From Rhizopus sp. PT2906 (taxonomy: Eukaryota > Mucoromycota > Mucoromycetes > Mucorales > Rhizopodaceae): a stretch of DNA of 41,971 nt. The notes beneath the pieces are model-generated. The model worked only from the letters and a program-made list of their open reading frames with translations. It was not told where the DNA came from and ran no database searches. A program made the position numbers and the translations under genes. The stretch spans positions 1-41,971 of the forward strand of contig JAMYHX010000387.1 of assembly GCA_025529335.1 (NCBI GenBank). Direction: 5' to 3'. Positions 21,568 through 31,774 of this stretch are shown in pieces; within the stretch, counting starts at the first letter, position 1; every line of letters begins with the position of its first letter.

Positions 21568-22913
21568 ATGCCTCCTGCACCAAAGACGTATTGGTTCCAC
21601 TTCAAATATTGGGGAGCCATTATCCCTATTGCTATTATAGCCTCTTTTCTCTGTAAGGTTCATGAGTGATATAAAGATATAATCATTAATAACACACACA
21701 TATATAGACAAGACCATTCTCATACTTGGTATCTTTAATGAAATAAAAGACTTCAATACTGAATCCTGTGAAAAGATAACAGGTAAAGGCCAAAAACCAA
21801 AGAAAGAAAAAGGCTATTAAAGTATTATAAAAAAGGTCCAAAAGATTTCATGAATTGTGAAGACATCATTCTGTCTGATGAGCCCGGTGTTATTTATGCT
21901 TCTTGTGACCCAGTAAGATCCTACTACAATAATATTATGGGTGTCAATAAGTTGGTGCCCGGTCAACCTGTTGAGAATGGCGCTATCTGGAAAGTAGATT
22001 ATAATCAGGTATGACTAAAACGCGCGCTTTTGTATTTATAAAACTGTTAACACACCACTTGACACAGCAACCTGCCGACATTAAAAAGCTGGATATGAGT
22101 CCCTTGCAAGACTACCACCCATTGGGTATTTCATTGTACATCGATCCTGTGTCTGGAGAAAAGACACTGTTGACGATCAATTTATCTCATAACGAACTTC
22201 CATCAGTTGAGATCTTTACTGTTCAACAGGACGAACTTGTCCACAAGCGTACTATTCGCCATCCAGAGCTGTATAGCCCCAATTCAGTCCACATCCTTCA
22301 AGATGACCGCTTTAGATCTCAAGATGGAACACCCTCTTTCTTCTTCTCAAACGATCATTACTATTCCTCACCATTGCTTAAACAGGCCGAGACTTTTCTT
22401 TTCCCCAAGACCAATGTCATGTTTTATAATGCTCGTACTAATCAAACTCAAAAGGTTATTGATAGACTCGCCTTCAGTAATGGTGTCACTGGTACTGATG
22501 ATGTACTGTTTGTCTCTGAAACAAGTGCAGGAAAAGTGCGCCAATACAAGATCAATCGAAAGACGGACAAACAGGGACTTCCTTATGTCTCCCTTGACTT
22601 TGAACGTGAAACCAGGGTTAATGGCTCCCCTGACAACCTTCACTATTACCCTGAAAAGGAAATCTTGGCAATTGCCACTCATCCAAAGCCTATTGAATTT
22701 TACAAGATGGTCACTGCTCCTGATATCAACAAGGCTCCCAAGTCTCCTTCTGAAATTGATATTTGGGATATTTCTACAGGCGAAACTAGAATGATTTTGC
22801 AGGATGATGGAAGTCTCTATGGGACTTCTTCAACTGGTATCATCGATATCAAACACTCCAAACTTATTGTTTCTGGCGTTTTTGAAGAGGGCGTATTAGT
22901 CTGTGATTTGTAG
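21568..22913 (+). CDS. Membrane-anchored paraoxonase/arylesterase-like protein
   Basis: Six-bladed beta-propeller of the PON/SMP-30 group; PON enzymes are Ca-dependent lactonases. Exons 21568-21652, 21708-21782, 21836-22008 and 22068-22913 give 392 aa. An uncleaved N-terminal anchor is likely (residues about 14-37, hydrophobic with W and I). By eye alignment to human PON1, the Ca ligands are kept: E62-D63 (PON1 E53-D54), N206-D207 (N168-D169, in FSNDHYY), N249 (N224, in FSNGV) and D300-N301 (D269-N270). The catalytic His pair is not kept: the H115 position is L130 (HPLGIS versus NPHGIS) and the H134 position is L150. H128 and H152 lie nearby. So it is a PON-fold protein whose activity cannot be assumed. 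Confidence 0.88.
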
Positions 22914-23059
22914 AGTGCTCCCCTTCTTTTTTGAATACACGGTTTTTATAACAAATATAGTATCACATCCATTACATTACAAAATAATAAACTACAAACA
23001 TTGTATATTAACTTCTCAAGGATACCCCTGTGTATATTTTCCTTCATATTCTTCCAAAC

Positions 23060-23665
23060 TTAGTCTATCAGAGCAATTCTGGGTTTACAGCTAAAAGTAA
23101 ATTGAAACATAAAATATTTCTTGGATCGACTATGTAACAGTGTAACGTTTGCATATTTCTCCTTTTTAAGTGCTTCAGTCTTATCAACCTTGTCTTGACA
23201 TTTCTTGGAAGCCTTGACGGGAGCAGAAGTACAGTTAGTGGAAGGAGTAGGAGCAAGTAATACAGCTTGAACACTTGTATCTTTGTTGACTGCAGGCATA
23301 GATGTCTTTTCATTGATGACAACATTTGAGAGGCCAGGAGCAGATGTGTCTTCTTTAGCAACTTTCAAAGTAGTACGGATGATCTTGTTTATTACAACAT
23401 TCAATTATAAAATAGATGGAACTAATAGATGTTTATCTTTACCTTTTCTAAGTAATGAAATTTCTTGAAAGTCATCATCACTTGCTTCGAAAGATGTATT
23501 TTTGAATAAATTTGTTTGTGCTTGTGCAAACAAAGAAAGGAACCCCACGATCGACAGCTAATGGACTCTTAATAAATGCCATATCGACTGTATATCTTAC
23601 ATACCCTTCTCTTTATTTCGCTTTGCCTTTGGAGGCGGAGGATCATCGTCTTTCTTTCGCTTCAT
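23060..23665 (-). CDS. Small Lys-rich hypothetical protein
   Basis: Tentative three-exon model on the minus strand: 23665-23601, 23557-23443, 23383-23060, giving 167 aa, consistent in phase. The N-terminus MKRKKDDDPPPPKAKRNKEK is strongly basic/proline-rich and NLS-like. The C-terminal exon is Thr/Val/Ser-rich (PAVNKDTSVQAVLLAPTPST) then basic (KASKKCQDKVDKTEALKKEK). The middle exon is uncertain: another frame of the same exon (EASDDDFQEISLLRK) looks at least as protein-like but needs unusual splice sites. Not recognised. Convergent with the PON-like gene, 146 bp away. Confidence 0.5.
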
Positions 23666-23959
23666 GTTGAAGTAAAGAAAAAAGGAAAAAGGAAAAGTAA
23701 CTGCGGATAGCCTTGTCATATTAAATTAACGATTGACAACATTGTTTTTATTAATTAATCATGTTTTCTTCAATAGTAACATGTTGGAATGAAAAGTCGC
23801 TCCACTTTCGCACACTACACATCTTACTGTGATCCTCAAAGTAGTTTTCTTTATAAAAATGATAGGATAAGGATACTAAAATGACACACGATGGTCATGA
23901 ATCATCATCTAAACATTAGGAACAGTGGTAAAAGAAGTAATAGTAAATAGGGAAAAGAA

Positions 23960-24530
23960 GAAGCACAAACCCTAATGACGCCCATATGTTCAATGATGAA
24001 ATATCAGTACGCAATTCGTACACACGTATACAGCATGTGTCTGGCTGATACGTTAAAAGTACTGCTCAAAATCATGTCCTTGACGGAGACTGTCATTTCT
24101 GCTGCTGCTTTTCAAAGTAAGAACAATGTCACGGAAGATTCTGTCAATATACTCAATAGGAATAACTGCAGCAACTTCTTCCATCGTTGGCAGGTTGTGA
24201 GTGCGCTTATCGTCTTCTTCAATCAAATGCATTCTCATCGATGAACTGATGATAATATAAGGTAATCCGCTTTCGGCAGAGCTATTGTTGTTAGCTTTAT
24301 CCTCGCTGTTAATGCTAGAGCTTTCATGATTGTTCAATATTTCATATGCATGACGATAAATGCGTGTGAAGGGATTGCATCGAGAAAGCAGAGTTGAAGG
24401 GTTTCTATAATCTCATTGTCCAAATTTTCATTCTTTTCTGATCGTCTCTGAGCATCATACGAGGGATCATGGATGTACAATTGAGCATATGAAGGTGTGT
24501 TGCCCTCAACTAGAAGTAGAGGTCCTCGAT
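23960..24530 (-). mobile_element. Decayed Helitron helicase-like (Rep) fragment
   Basis: Minus-strand translation in several frames gives the block typical of the Helitron_like_N domain: GNTPSYAQLYIHDP, then a RCNPFTRIYRHAYEIL-type segment, then NLPTMEEVAAVIP followed by RDIVLTLKSSS, and a weak trace of the HxxYxxLxYxxLFPxGExGW block toward 23,965. At least one frameshift separates the first two blocks (near 24,390), and stops occur after the RDIVL block. No PIF1 helicase part or terminal hairpin was found, so this is an internal fragment of a dead element. It abuts a LINE fragment of opposite orientation at about 24,530. Confidence 0.75.
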
Positions 24531-24534
24531 GGTA

Positions 24535-25489
24535 ACAAAGGGGGCGCGGTGGATCTGGAATGCGTTAAGTCCACATCTGTTACTGTTGACATTACATTCC
24601 TCTCACTGGGCTGCCTTCCTGCTCTTCTTGTTCATCTTACTCTGCAGTTGATACCAGAAATTGGCCGCATTACCTTTGGGCCTCGCGACGATCTATCAAC
24701 CTTGGGATCTCAGGTGTCAGCGCCTGATAGATTTGACAACACTTCCTTTTGGATGCTCTCATGTGTTCATTGGACAATCCCTAACCCCACGCGAAAATCC
24801 AATGCAGTACCTATTCCGATAGTTGATGTCTCTCTTGATCAGTTCTGGTTCTTATGGCACAAAGACTACGATCTGCTTACAAAACCACGCCATCCGCCTT
24901 TGGCTCTGCCTGGTTCACTGCTTCTTCGACCTCAGTACTAGCAAACTTTTTGGCTCCTGACTATACCTCCTATGGCCTTCACACCATGGTTTCGCCTGTT
25001 ACATGGCTATATCCCTACAGCTACAGCTACTTTACAGCATGTCTGGAACCCCAGCTTGACCACCTCTCCACTGTGTAGACTCTGTCAACATGACACAGAG
25101 ACAAGCTTCCACCTTTTTGTAAGCTGCCCTCTCAAGCTCAACTTCTGGCAATCCATTTGAGAGATACTCTCTGCCGGACAAGTCTCTCACCGCAGATGAA
25201 ATATGGTCTGTACTCATTTCTTTTGTTACGGTAGACGAACAAACCATAGTCGATACGGACGCTCTTTATTTCTTTGGCGCGGGTATCTCAACAATCTGGA
25301 AATACCACTGGCGGTGCGTATTTGATGCCACTCCGTGGTATACAACGGCAGTTGTCAACAATTTCGACTTAGAACATAGCGGATTCCTGTCGACGTTGCC
25401 TTTTAAACGAAAGGTATCTTCCACTATAGCCGCATAATTTATTTTAACAATTGTTAAATAAAGTCCACACTTTCATACAAAAAAAATTA
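24535..25489 (+). mobile_element. 5'-truncated LINE (non-LTR retrotransposon), 3' end
   Basis: Plus-strand frames read as the C-terminal end of a non-LTR reverse transcriptase: a tryptophan-rich stretch (FTPWFRLLHGYIPTA), then the zf-RVT knuckle LCRLCQHDTETSFHLFVSCP (about 25,070-25,130), then, after a frameshift near 25,160, DKSLTADEIWSVLISF and ISTIWKYHWRCVFDATPW, ending with a stop at 25,435-25,437. A short 3'UTR with an AATAAA-like ATAAAG ends in an A8 tail at about 25,482-25,489. Stops and at least two frameshifts make it non-functional. The catalytic FADD part is missing, consistent with 5' truncation. Confidence 0.75.
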
Positions 25490-25889
25490 GTGCTATAAAA
25501 ATCCACCGGGGATGAGAGTAGAAAAAAAAGCGATTAAAAAAAAAAAAAACACACACACACACACACACACACACTTCAGGGCTCAAAAGTTAAACAGTTT
25601 CAAAGAGTTATTAGAAGTCACCGAGTCACCTAGGAAAGCGGTTTCCCTCAAAAAGACAACTGTGTTGAAGCTTGCCTAGCTCATAAATAAAAGGAGTAGA
25701 TGATCAGCCAAGAGTTAGCGTGCCTTGTGGAAACTTGGGAGCCCGTAGGAAGCTTATTAAGCAAATAGAGATTTTATTTTCAGAGCCTGCAGTATTACTT
25801 TTTAAAGACACTGTAGTTGCAATTTCTATTTATTATTATACAAATACAACTTCCAATCTCTTTTTTAAATTGCATGCATCTTCCTCTTT
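25490..25889. other. Intergenic between LINE scar and UBC4
   Basis: Contains the A14/(CA)n microsatellite; otherwise no supported gene. A 60-codon ORF here (25,720-25,902) is AT-rich and overlaps the UBC4 3' end; it looks random. Confidence 0.5.
25536..25574. repeat. A14 followed by (CA)n microsatellite
   Basis: An A tract (25,536-25,549) runs directly into about thirteen CA/AC dinucleotides ending at 25,574. A-tract-anchored microsatellites often arise from retroelement tails. One more A-rich tail lies 50 bp upstream, at the LINE end. Confidence 0.85.
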
Positions 25890-26723
25890 TTACACTGTTT
25901 AAATAGTTAAATATACAATCTTGAGTATCTTTATTTTTTAAACTTACTAGCATATTTTCTTGTCCAGTCTCTAGCTGTAGCTTCATATCGTGCACGATCT
26001 GTCTTGTAAATATGAGCTAATTCGGGAACAAGTGGATCTAAAGAAAGAAACATGAGTAAAGTCTCTCTTCTACTTTTTTGTTTTAAACTTTACCGTCAGG
26101 ATTGGGATCTGTGAGAAGGGAGCAGACAGACAGAAGAACTATTATACACACATCAGTATACTCTCTCTCTCTTTCTCTCTCCGTTAATATCATTTTTCCC
26201 TACCTTTTGAAATTGTGAGTGCAGGAGACCATTGATCTTTCAAAATGTCTAAACAAATACTACCATTACCGTTGATATTAGGGTGATAAATTTTAGTAGT
26301 AAAGTTGATCTATTTTTGATAGTCAGCTCGATGAATATGTATAAAGTAAAAGTAAAGCATGCCTTTGGAGGTTTGAAAGGATAGTCAGTAGGGAAATGAA
26401 TAGACAAGAAAAAGACACCCCCTTGGTAAGGACTATCTTCGGGACCCATGATAGTTGCTTGCCAGTGGAATAAGTCATCGCCAATTGGACCTGCAGAGCA
26501 GGAAGATGGAGGGTCGCGCTCGAGATCTTTGAGTTCCTATAAGCAAGAAAGAACTTGTTAGCATCTTCATCCGAGATTACGCAGTTATTCTTTCTTTATA
26601 AAGACTATCAAGATGATAGCAAGTATAAAGTGTAAACAAAGAAAGAAAGAGTGATAGGTAGCACGGTTGCTAATATTTGTATTGAATAAAGTGGTTTACC
26701 TTGTTAATGCGCTTTAAAGCCAT
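25890..26723 (-). CDS. UBC4: Ubiquitin-conjugating enzyme E2 (Ubc4/UBE2D class)
   Basis: E2 that accepts ubiquitin from E1 on a catalytic Cys and works with RING/HECT E3s in turnover of misfolded and short-lived proteins. Six exons on the minus strand: 26723-26700, 26536-26363, 26309-26204, 26138-26094, 26037-25948, 25894-25890; total 147 aa, exactly the family length. It starts MALKRINKELKDLERDPP, has FHWQATIMGP, HPNINGNGSICLDIL with catalytic C85, and ends TRKYAM. The second intron (26362-26310) begins with GC (AAG/GCATGC). The last coding exon supplies only 5 nt (TG plus TAA): without that splice the frame reads on to KYASKFKK, so the GTAAGT donor at 25947 and the family-typical terminal Met both support it. 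The first intron is longest (163 nt). Confidence 0.95.
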
Positions 26724-28119
26724 GATTGTAGTTTAGTTGTTTTGAAATAGAAAAAAGAGTAAAAGAATTTCGTAGAAGGGTGCTGTTTTTAATCCCAAAA
26801 AATACTACCGGAGCTTAAATATCAGTCTCCTTGAAAGGTATTCCACCAAACAATAAAGATAAACAAGTCCAGCTTTGTTTTAACTCTAACCGAGACAATA
26901 GTTTATATGAGCATTATATGGATTAAATACATCTCACAGGTTTCATCAAATAGAAGAGAGACATTTATCAACCATAAACAAAACCGCTTTTATTTCCGGT
27001 AAAGTATCTTTGACTTCAAACTCGGCATTTTGAAGATGTAGGTCATAAAGGTGAAAGCTTGGTCTCATAAATACATCAGTCTTATTACCGCTTTGAGTTT
27101 ACCATTGCTTATATGCCTCCAAGCGCAATGCTTCTAATGTCAATTCACGCTGTTTAACAACGCACTTGTTTTTTATTAGCTTTCTTGACCAAATTAATCA
27201 TCACATGCCTGCTATTTTAGTAGAGAATTTTGGAAGTAACTCTGATCTTGCAGAGACTGATATTAACGTATAAGTTCTACGAACGTAAAGGCCTTCACCA
27301 AGCTTGATTACTGATCCGAAATGTACATGGACATCTACAGCAGTAATATCAAAATTAATGTACACCAAAAGATACATTAATGGGTTCTGGTACCTGATAG
27401 TTAAATCGGACGTAACTGTGTTCTATTCAATTTGATCTAATACAGGCAGAAGCTAGCTTATTCACGTCATAATTCTTGATGTAGTATAAGAGTTTATAGA
27501 GTAATTTAACTTCATACTACTTGAAGAGCTTCCATTGATTCAGTAGTTCAGTGTTTTCCTTTTTAAAGAAAAAGGAAAAATATGTTTTAGCAAATATTAG
27601 CTTATTTCATCTGTCACAGCTTACAGGAAGCCACTGATCACAAAACATTCTCACTTCCTTTTCACAATTGATAATTAATCTGAAGACGTTGTTATTCGCA
27701 TTCGTATCTTGAACACTGATATTGCAGGCAGGTTAGTCTTTTTAAGCTACATTTGTACTTGATACAGACATAAACTGTAGATTTATCAAGCAATATATAA
27801 TGGCTCTGAAGCCCGTGCTTTTTTCCATTTACGAGCTCAGCAAGACTTAGCCAAAACTGCCAAATTAGGCATCTTTCTTCCAGTCTCCGATTCTGATTGG
27901 GATAGCCTATGAGTCCGGACCGGGCAATGCTTCACTAAACTTACATGCCCCTTCACGCTTTCAAGTAGTTCTGGCTCAAGCAGGGACATCAAGTAAAAGT
28001 AAAGCATCCATTTGTGATTTTCTTTCCTTCTCTCTTAACTTAAAAGGTAACTCATCTAAAAACTACCAAAAGGCAAATCATCTGTTTGAAGAGAAAACTC
28101 ATCCATTTAATAGCTGATA
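26724..28119. other. Intergenic UBC4 / RPS16
   Basis: About 1.4 kb between divergent UBC4 and RPS16. No intact gene seen. A coding-looking open stretch of 43 codons at 27,781-27,912 (plus; contains GSEARAFFHLRAQQDLAKTA) ends in TGA and has no recognisable start or partner exon; it may be a relic. Both housekeeping promoters must lie here. Confidence 0.5.
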
Positions 28120-28908
28120 ATGGAAGCAGTTCAAACTTTCGGTCGCAAGGTATATCATTCGCAGATGTTAGATTAGAAAGCAGCAAAAAGAGAAAGAGAC
28201 AGAGGGACAAATAAGAGATTTAGAAAGAGACGAAAAGAAAGACAGGACATGTAATGTAAAAGAGTAAATTTGATGAATCAGATCAGCATTGAAAAGCAAC
28301 AATGAAGAGAAAGAACGAGAGAGACACACATACACAGTGAGAGAGAATATGTACAATGCAGGAATTACATGTCATTTGTAGAATTACAACGTTATTTACT
28401 AGTGGGACTATACAACATTTACAACCAAACCTCTTCTCTTTCTCTCGGCCCTTTCTTTTTTAACTATAGCAAACGACAATGAAAACAATTGACAGATTCT
28501 AATTGTCTTTAATAGAAAACCGCCACTGCTGTTGCTCACTGCAAGCGTGGACGTGGTCTCATCCGTATCAACGGTTCTCCTCTTGAACTCCTTGAGCCCG
28601 AGATCTTAAAGTTCAAGGTTTACGAAGTCATCCTTCTTTTGGGTGAAGAACGTTTTGCCAACGTTGACATCAGAATCCGTACTCACGGTGGTGGTCACGT
28701 CTCTCAAGTTTATGCTATCCGTCAAGCTCTTGCCAAGGCCATTGTTGCCTTCTACCAAAAGTACGTTGATGAAGCTGCCAAGAAGGAAATCAAGGAAATC
28801 CTTGTTCAATATGACCGTACTCTTCTTGTTGCCGATCCTCGTCGTTGTGAACCCAAGAAGTTCGCTGGTCCTGGTGCTCGTGCCCGTTACCAAAAGTCTT
28901 ACCGTTAA
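28120..28908 (+). CDS. RPS16: 40S ribosomal protein S16 (uS9)
   Basis: Component of the small ribosomal subunit; its C-terminal Arg reaches toward P-site tRNA. Exons 28120-28149 (MEAVQTFGRK) and 28516-28908 give 140 aa, the normal size (yeast 143). The family blocks are all present: AHCKRGRGLIRINGSPLELL, LLGEERFANVDIRIRTHGGG, VSQVYAIRQALAKAIVAFYQ, and the tail GARARYQKSYR. Codon use is visibly more C-ending (CGT, GTC, AAG, TTC) than in neighbouring genes, as expected for a highly expressed ribosomal protein. The single intron is 366 nt, about seven times the local norm, with a purine-rich first half. Confidence 0.97.
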
Positions 28909-29113
28909 AGCATTGCTTGTTTATTTTTTTGTCTTTTCTTTTATTAAATAAAATAATTGTGTCTGGAAAGAAGAAAGGAAAAGAGAGAGAGAGAGAGAGA
29001 CATGTGGAACACTACTCTTGGCATCAGTGTCAATAATTTTTGGTTTCGGAGAAACAATACTCCTTGAAGTAGACACTTATCCTTTTTTTCGTCTTTCTTT
29101 TTTTCAGTTCAAA

Positions 29114-29357
29114 ATGACAACCACTATTCGAATTGGCTACGGTAAAAAAGGGAGAAAAGATATAGACTTGAGACTGATAGTAGCTAATAGTTCCTGAACA
29201 CTTTTCTACTCCTTTATACATTGCTCGTGACAATGGTTATTTTAAGGAGACAGGTGTTGAGGTTGAATTGGTCTTATGTCCAGGTAAGAAAACACGTATA
29301 TCAATTCATACCATATTGAACACATGTAACCATAGGTGGCACTGGAGAAGTAAAGCG

Positions 29358-29389
<32 letters not shown>

Positions 29390-30232
29390 TATATTCACCG
29401 AGAATTATCATTAGATGACCTCTAAACTTCAAGAAAAGTCTATTGACTTGGCTATTGCACTTACAGAAGGACTTGTTGCTGGTATCAGCAAGGGCCAAGA
29501 TTGGTACAAGATCGTCGGCACTTATGTTGATGCTCCACTTTGTAAGGTTTGATAAATTTAGTTATTCATTTGCTAAACGTTTTATTTCCCCAAGGTTGGG
29601 CGCTTTCTGCAGGAAAGGAATCCAAACACAATTCTGTTGATACGCTTCGTAATACCAACTGTGCTATCTCACGTTACGGTTCAGGATCTCATATTATGGC
29701 CTATGTATTAGCTGACCAACAAGGATGGCTTGAGAAGGATAAGAAACCATTTGGATTCAATGTTCTCAATAACTTCAAGGCCATGCGCGACTCAGTAAAT
29801 GACGGAAGCTCTGATTATTTCATGTGGGAAACTTTCACGACCAAGCCCTATCATGACTCTGGAGAAGTCAAGCGCATTGGACAAATCACGCCTCCCTGGC
29901 CAGCATTCTTATTTGCTGCCCATACAGATTTATTACAAGGCCATACTGAAGAGTTGAAGAAAGTCTTGAGTGCAATTCAGAAAGCCACTAAGCAGTTTAT
30001 GGACCAAAAAAATAGAGAATCTGTTCAAAAAGTTATCGATATCTTGTCTTATTCTGCAGAGGATGTCAAGAACTGGTTCAAGACAGTTTCTTATGCACCT
30101 CATCACCATCAAGTTTCACGTAATGCATTGGAAGTGACTTTATCCACTTTATTGAAAGCTGATGTCATAACTGAACCCACGAAAAAAGTTGAAGAACTTT
30201 GCGACCTTCAAGTTGCTGAATTAATTAATTAA
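29114..30232 (+). CDS. PBP2-fold protein, Ca3427/THI5-NMT1-like
   Basis: Related to substrate-binding proteins of the NMT1/THI5/SsuA fold; fungal Ca3427-type proteins are soluble members of unknown role. Exons 29114-29141, 29191-29283, 29336-29349, 29415-29541 and 29595-30232 give 299 aa. The N-terminus IRIGYVPEHFSTPLYIARDN then GYFKETGVEVELVLCPGGTG is the classical PBP2 first lobe. IDLAIALTEGLVAGISKG and SRYGSGSHIMAYVLA follow. No signal peptide, so cytosolic. It lacks the His/Cys-rich signature of yeast Thi5 thiamine-precursor synthase, so that role is not assumed. Exon 3 is a 14-nt microexon, and the intron after it holds a TA repeat. Confidence 0.85.
29359..29382. repeat. (TA)n microsatellite in intron
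   Basis: About eleven TA units within the third intron (29350-29414) of the PBP2-fold gene. Confidence 0.8.
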
Positions 30233-30381
30233 AGGACATTGTTTATTATAATAATAAAAAAAGAGAGGAGGAAGCATAGAGGCTAAAGAATGTGTATGTG
30301 TTATAAAAATTGATAGGTTTATGAAACAAAAGGATATCATAATAAATAAATAAAAGATAGGAATAAAAAAGGAGCCATACA

Positions 30382-31270
30382 TTATTCAGTCATGCTGGTA
30401 GGCGCAGTAGTGATATGAAGTTTACCAAATTGCTGCTGAAACTGTATTGAACTCATACGCTCTTGTCTTGGTCGAGGATTGAGATATTGAGAGTGAAGTA
30501 AATGACTGGTATTATTCTCTTGTTTGGCCAGTTCAACAAGCTGCTCAAGTTCTTTAATCTTATTCTGACAGTTTATCACCTCTTCTTTTAATTCTTTAAT
30601 ATGGTCTACTGACAGTTTGAGTATAGTTCCCTTGTTGATTGGCTTTCCATTGGTGCCAGACTGTCCAGTAGTCACTGTCATTACATTGGCACTTGCTGGC
30701 ACAGAGTCCAGTAAATGATCTGGAAGTAAGGTAGATAATTCTTTGAGCAAGTATTAGTATGGCATAATCTGATGACTATTTGGCCTCACCATGAATTCTT
30801 TCATTAATGTTATCTCGTCTTCTTCTTTCTACTGCATTATGCGATTCTCTGCGCCTTCTTCTCTTTTCAAAGATTTCCTGATGACTTTTATAAAAGAAAA
30901 GAAAAAAGTTTATATGTTATCCAATGTAACTACTTCTTTTTTACTTTTTCTGGTTTAGATCATCATCTTCGTTTACATTTGAATAACCATCGATGATATG
31001 ACCAGTAGAATTTGAAGGAGTAATCACCAAATCTCTTCCACCAAAGGAGGATGTATTTGAGTCTAAGCTAGTACTAAACCAAGCAGTTGATGGATCTGTA
31101 TTAAACGTGCTATTATGAATTGCTATTGGCCCAAAGTTACTATTGCTACTGCTCCTATTGTGTATAGGATGATAAGCAGGTTGATTGAAACTGTTTCTTT
31201 GTATATTGCTTGGACTGTTGCTTATAAACAAATGTTCTTGGTTATCAATGAATTCTTGACCTGAATACAT
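30382..31270 (-). CDS. bHLH-leucine zipper transcription factor, MiT/TFE-like
   Basis: Exons on the minus strand: 31270-30945, 30884-30790, 30740-30382, giving 259 aa. Residues 1-108 are Asn/Ser-rich, probably an activation region. The basic region and helix 1 lie at 117-147 with SHNAVERRRRDNINERI: H124, E128 and R132 occupy the 5-9-13 positions that specify CACGTG. A 25-residue loop leads to helix 2 NKGTILKLSVDHIKEL (176-191), near-identical in style to MITF/TFEB NKGTILKASVDYI, followed by a heptad stretch (VINCQNKIKELEQLVELA). This points to an E-box regulator that homodimerises. The MiT/TFE resemblance is a motif judgement. Convergent with the PBP2-fold gene (149 bp). Confidence 0.92.
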
Positions 31271-31774
31271 GATTGCTATTATAGATTTATATGAACAAAG
31301 GAGAAAAAAAGGAACAAATTATAGATAGTGAAAAGTGTAAAGGCTTTAAATAGGTTTTATTTTTGTTTTACCAGCTGACGATGCACCTTGCCGTTTATAG
31401 ACAATCAAAAATAGATTCCTTTTTTTTCCTCTTTGGATTTGATGATACACCATATAATTAACATACTGCTTTATTATGCTTCTTTATCTTCCCCTTCCTC
31501 TTTTTTATAGAATCTATTTACTTTAGTTAACATGCATGCATAAAGGACGGGCAAAGAGTAGAAAAAAAGTAAAGGTTGCACGGACCAAGTCATATGAACA
31601 ATGAAGTCGTTACCCCTTTTATTGTAAAATCATAAGTTATTAATCAAATAAAAGCACTAGAAGGAATGACAGCTAGACTGTATTCATTTTTTGTTTGTTA
31701 TCTATCTCCACGACTATGAATTTATATTTTCAGTCTCATGATTTGCTTATATTATCAATCATGCAACACATGAA
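31271..31774. other. Intergenic upstream of the bHLH gene
   Basis: AT-rich, with T tracts; no ORF or repeat recognised. Probably the bHLH promoter. Confidence 0.5.

Noticed and set aside
23405..23600. Alternative frame of the middle exon of the Lys-rich gene
   Set aside because: Looks acidic and protein-like, but its phases fit neither flanking exon without non-consensus splice sites.
27781..27912. Open stretch with helical, protein-like translation
   Set aside because: No start codon, splice context or recognisable family; recorded only as a possible relic.
28286..28400. Possible C/D-box snoRNA in the RPS16 intron
   Set aside because: A TGATGA string is present but no convincing CTGA box D or terminal stem could be found.
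29114..30232. Thi5/NMT1 thiamine pyrimidine synthase
   Set aside because: Same fold, but I do not see the His and Cys-cluster signatures of Thi5; the Ca3427-like label is safer.
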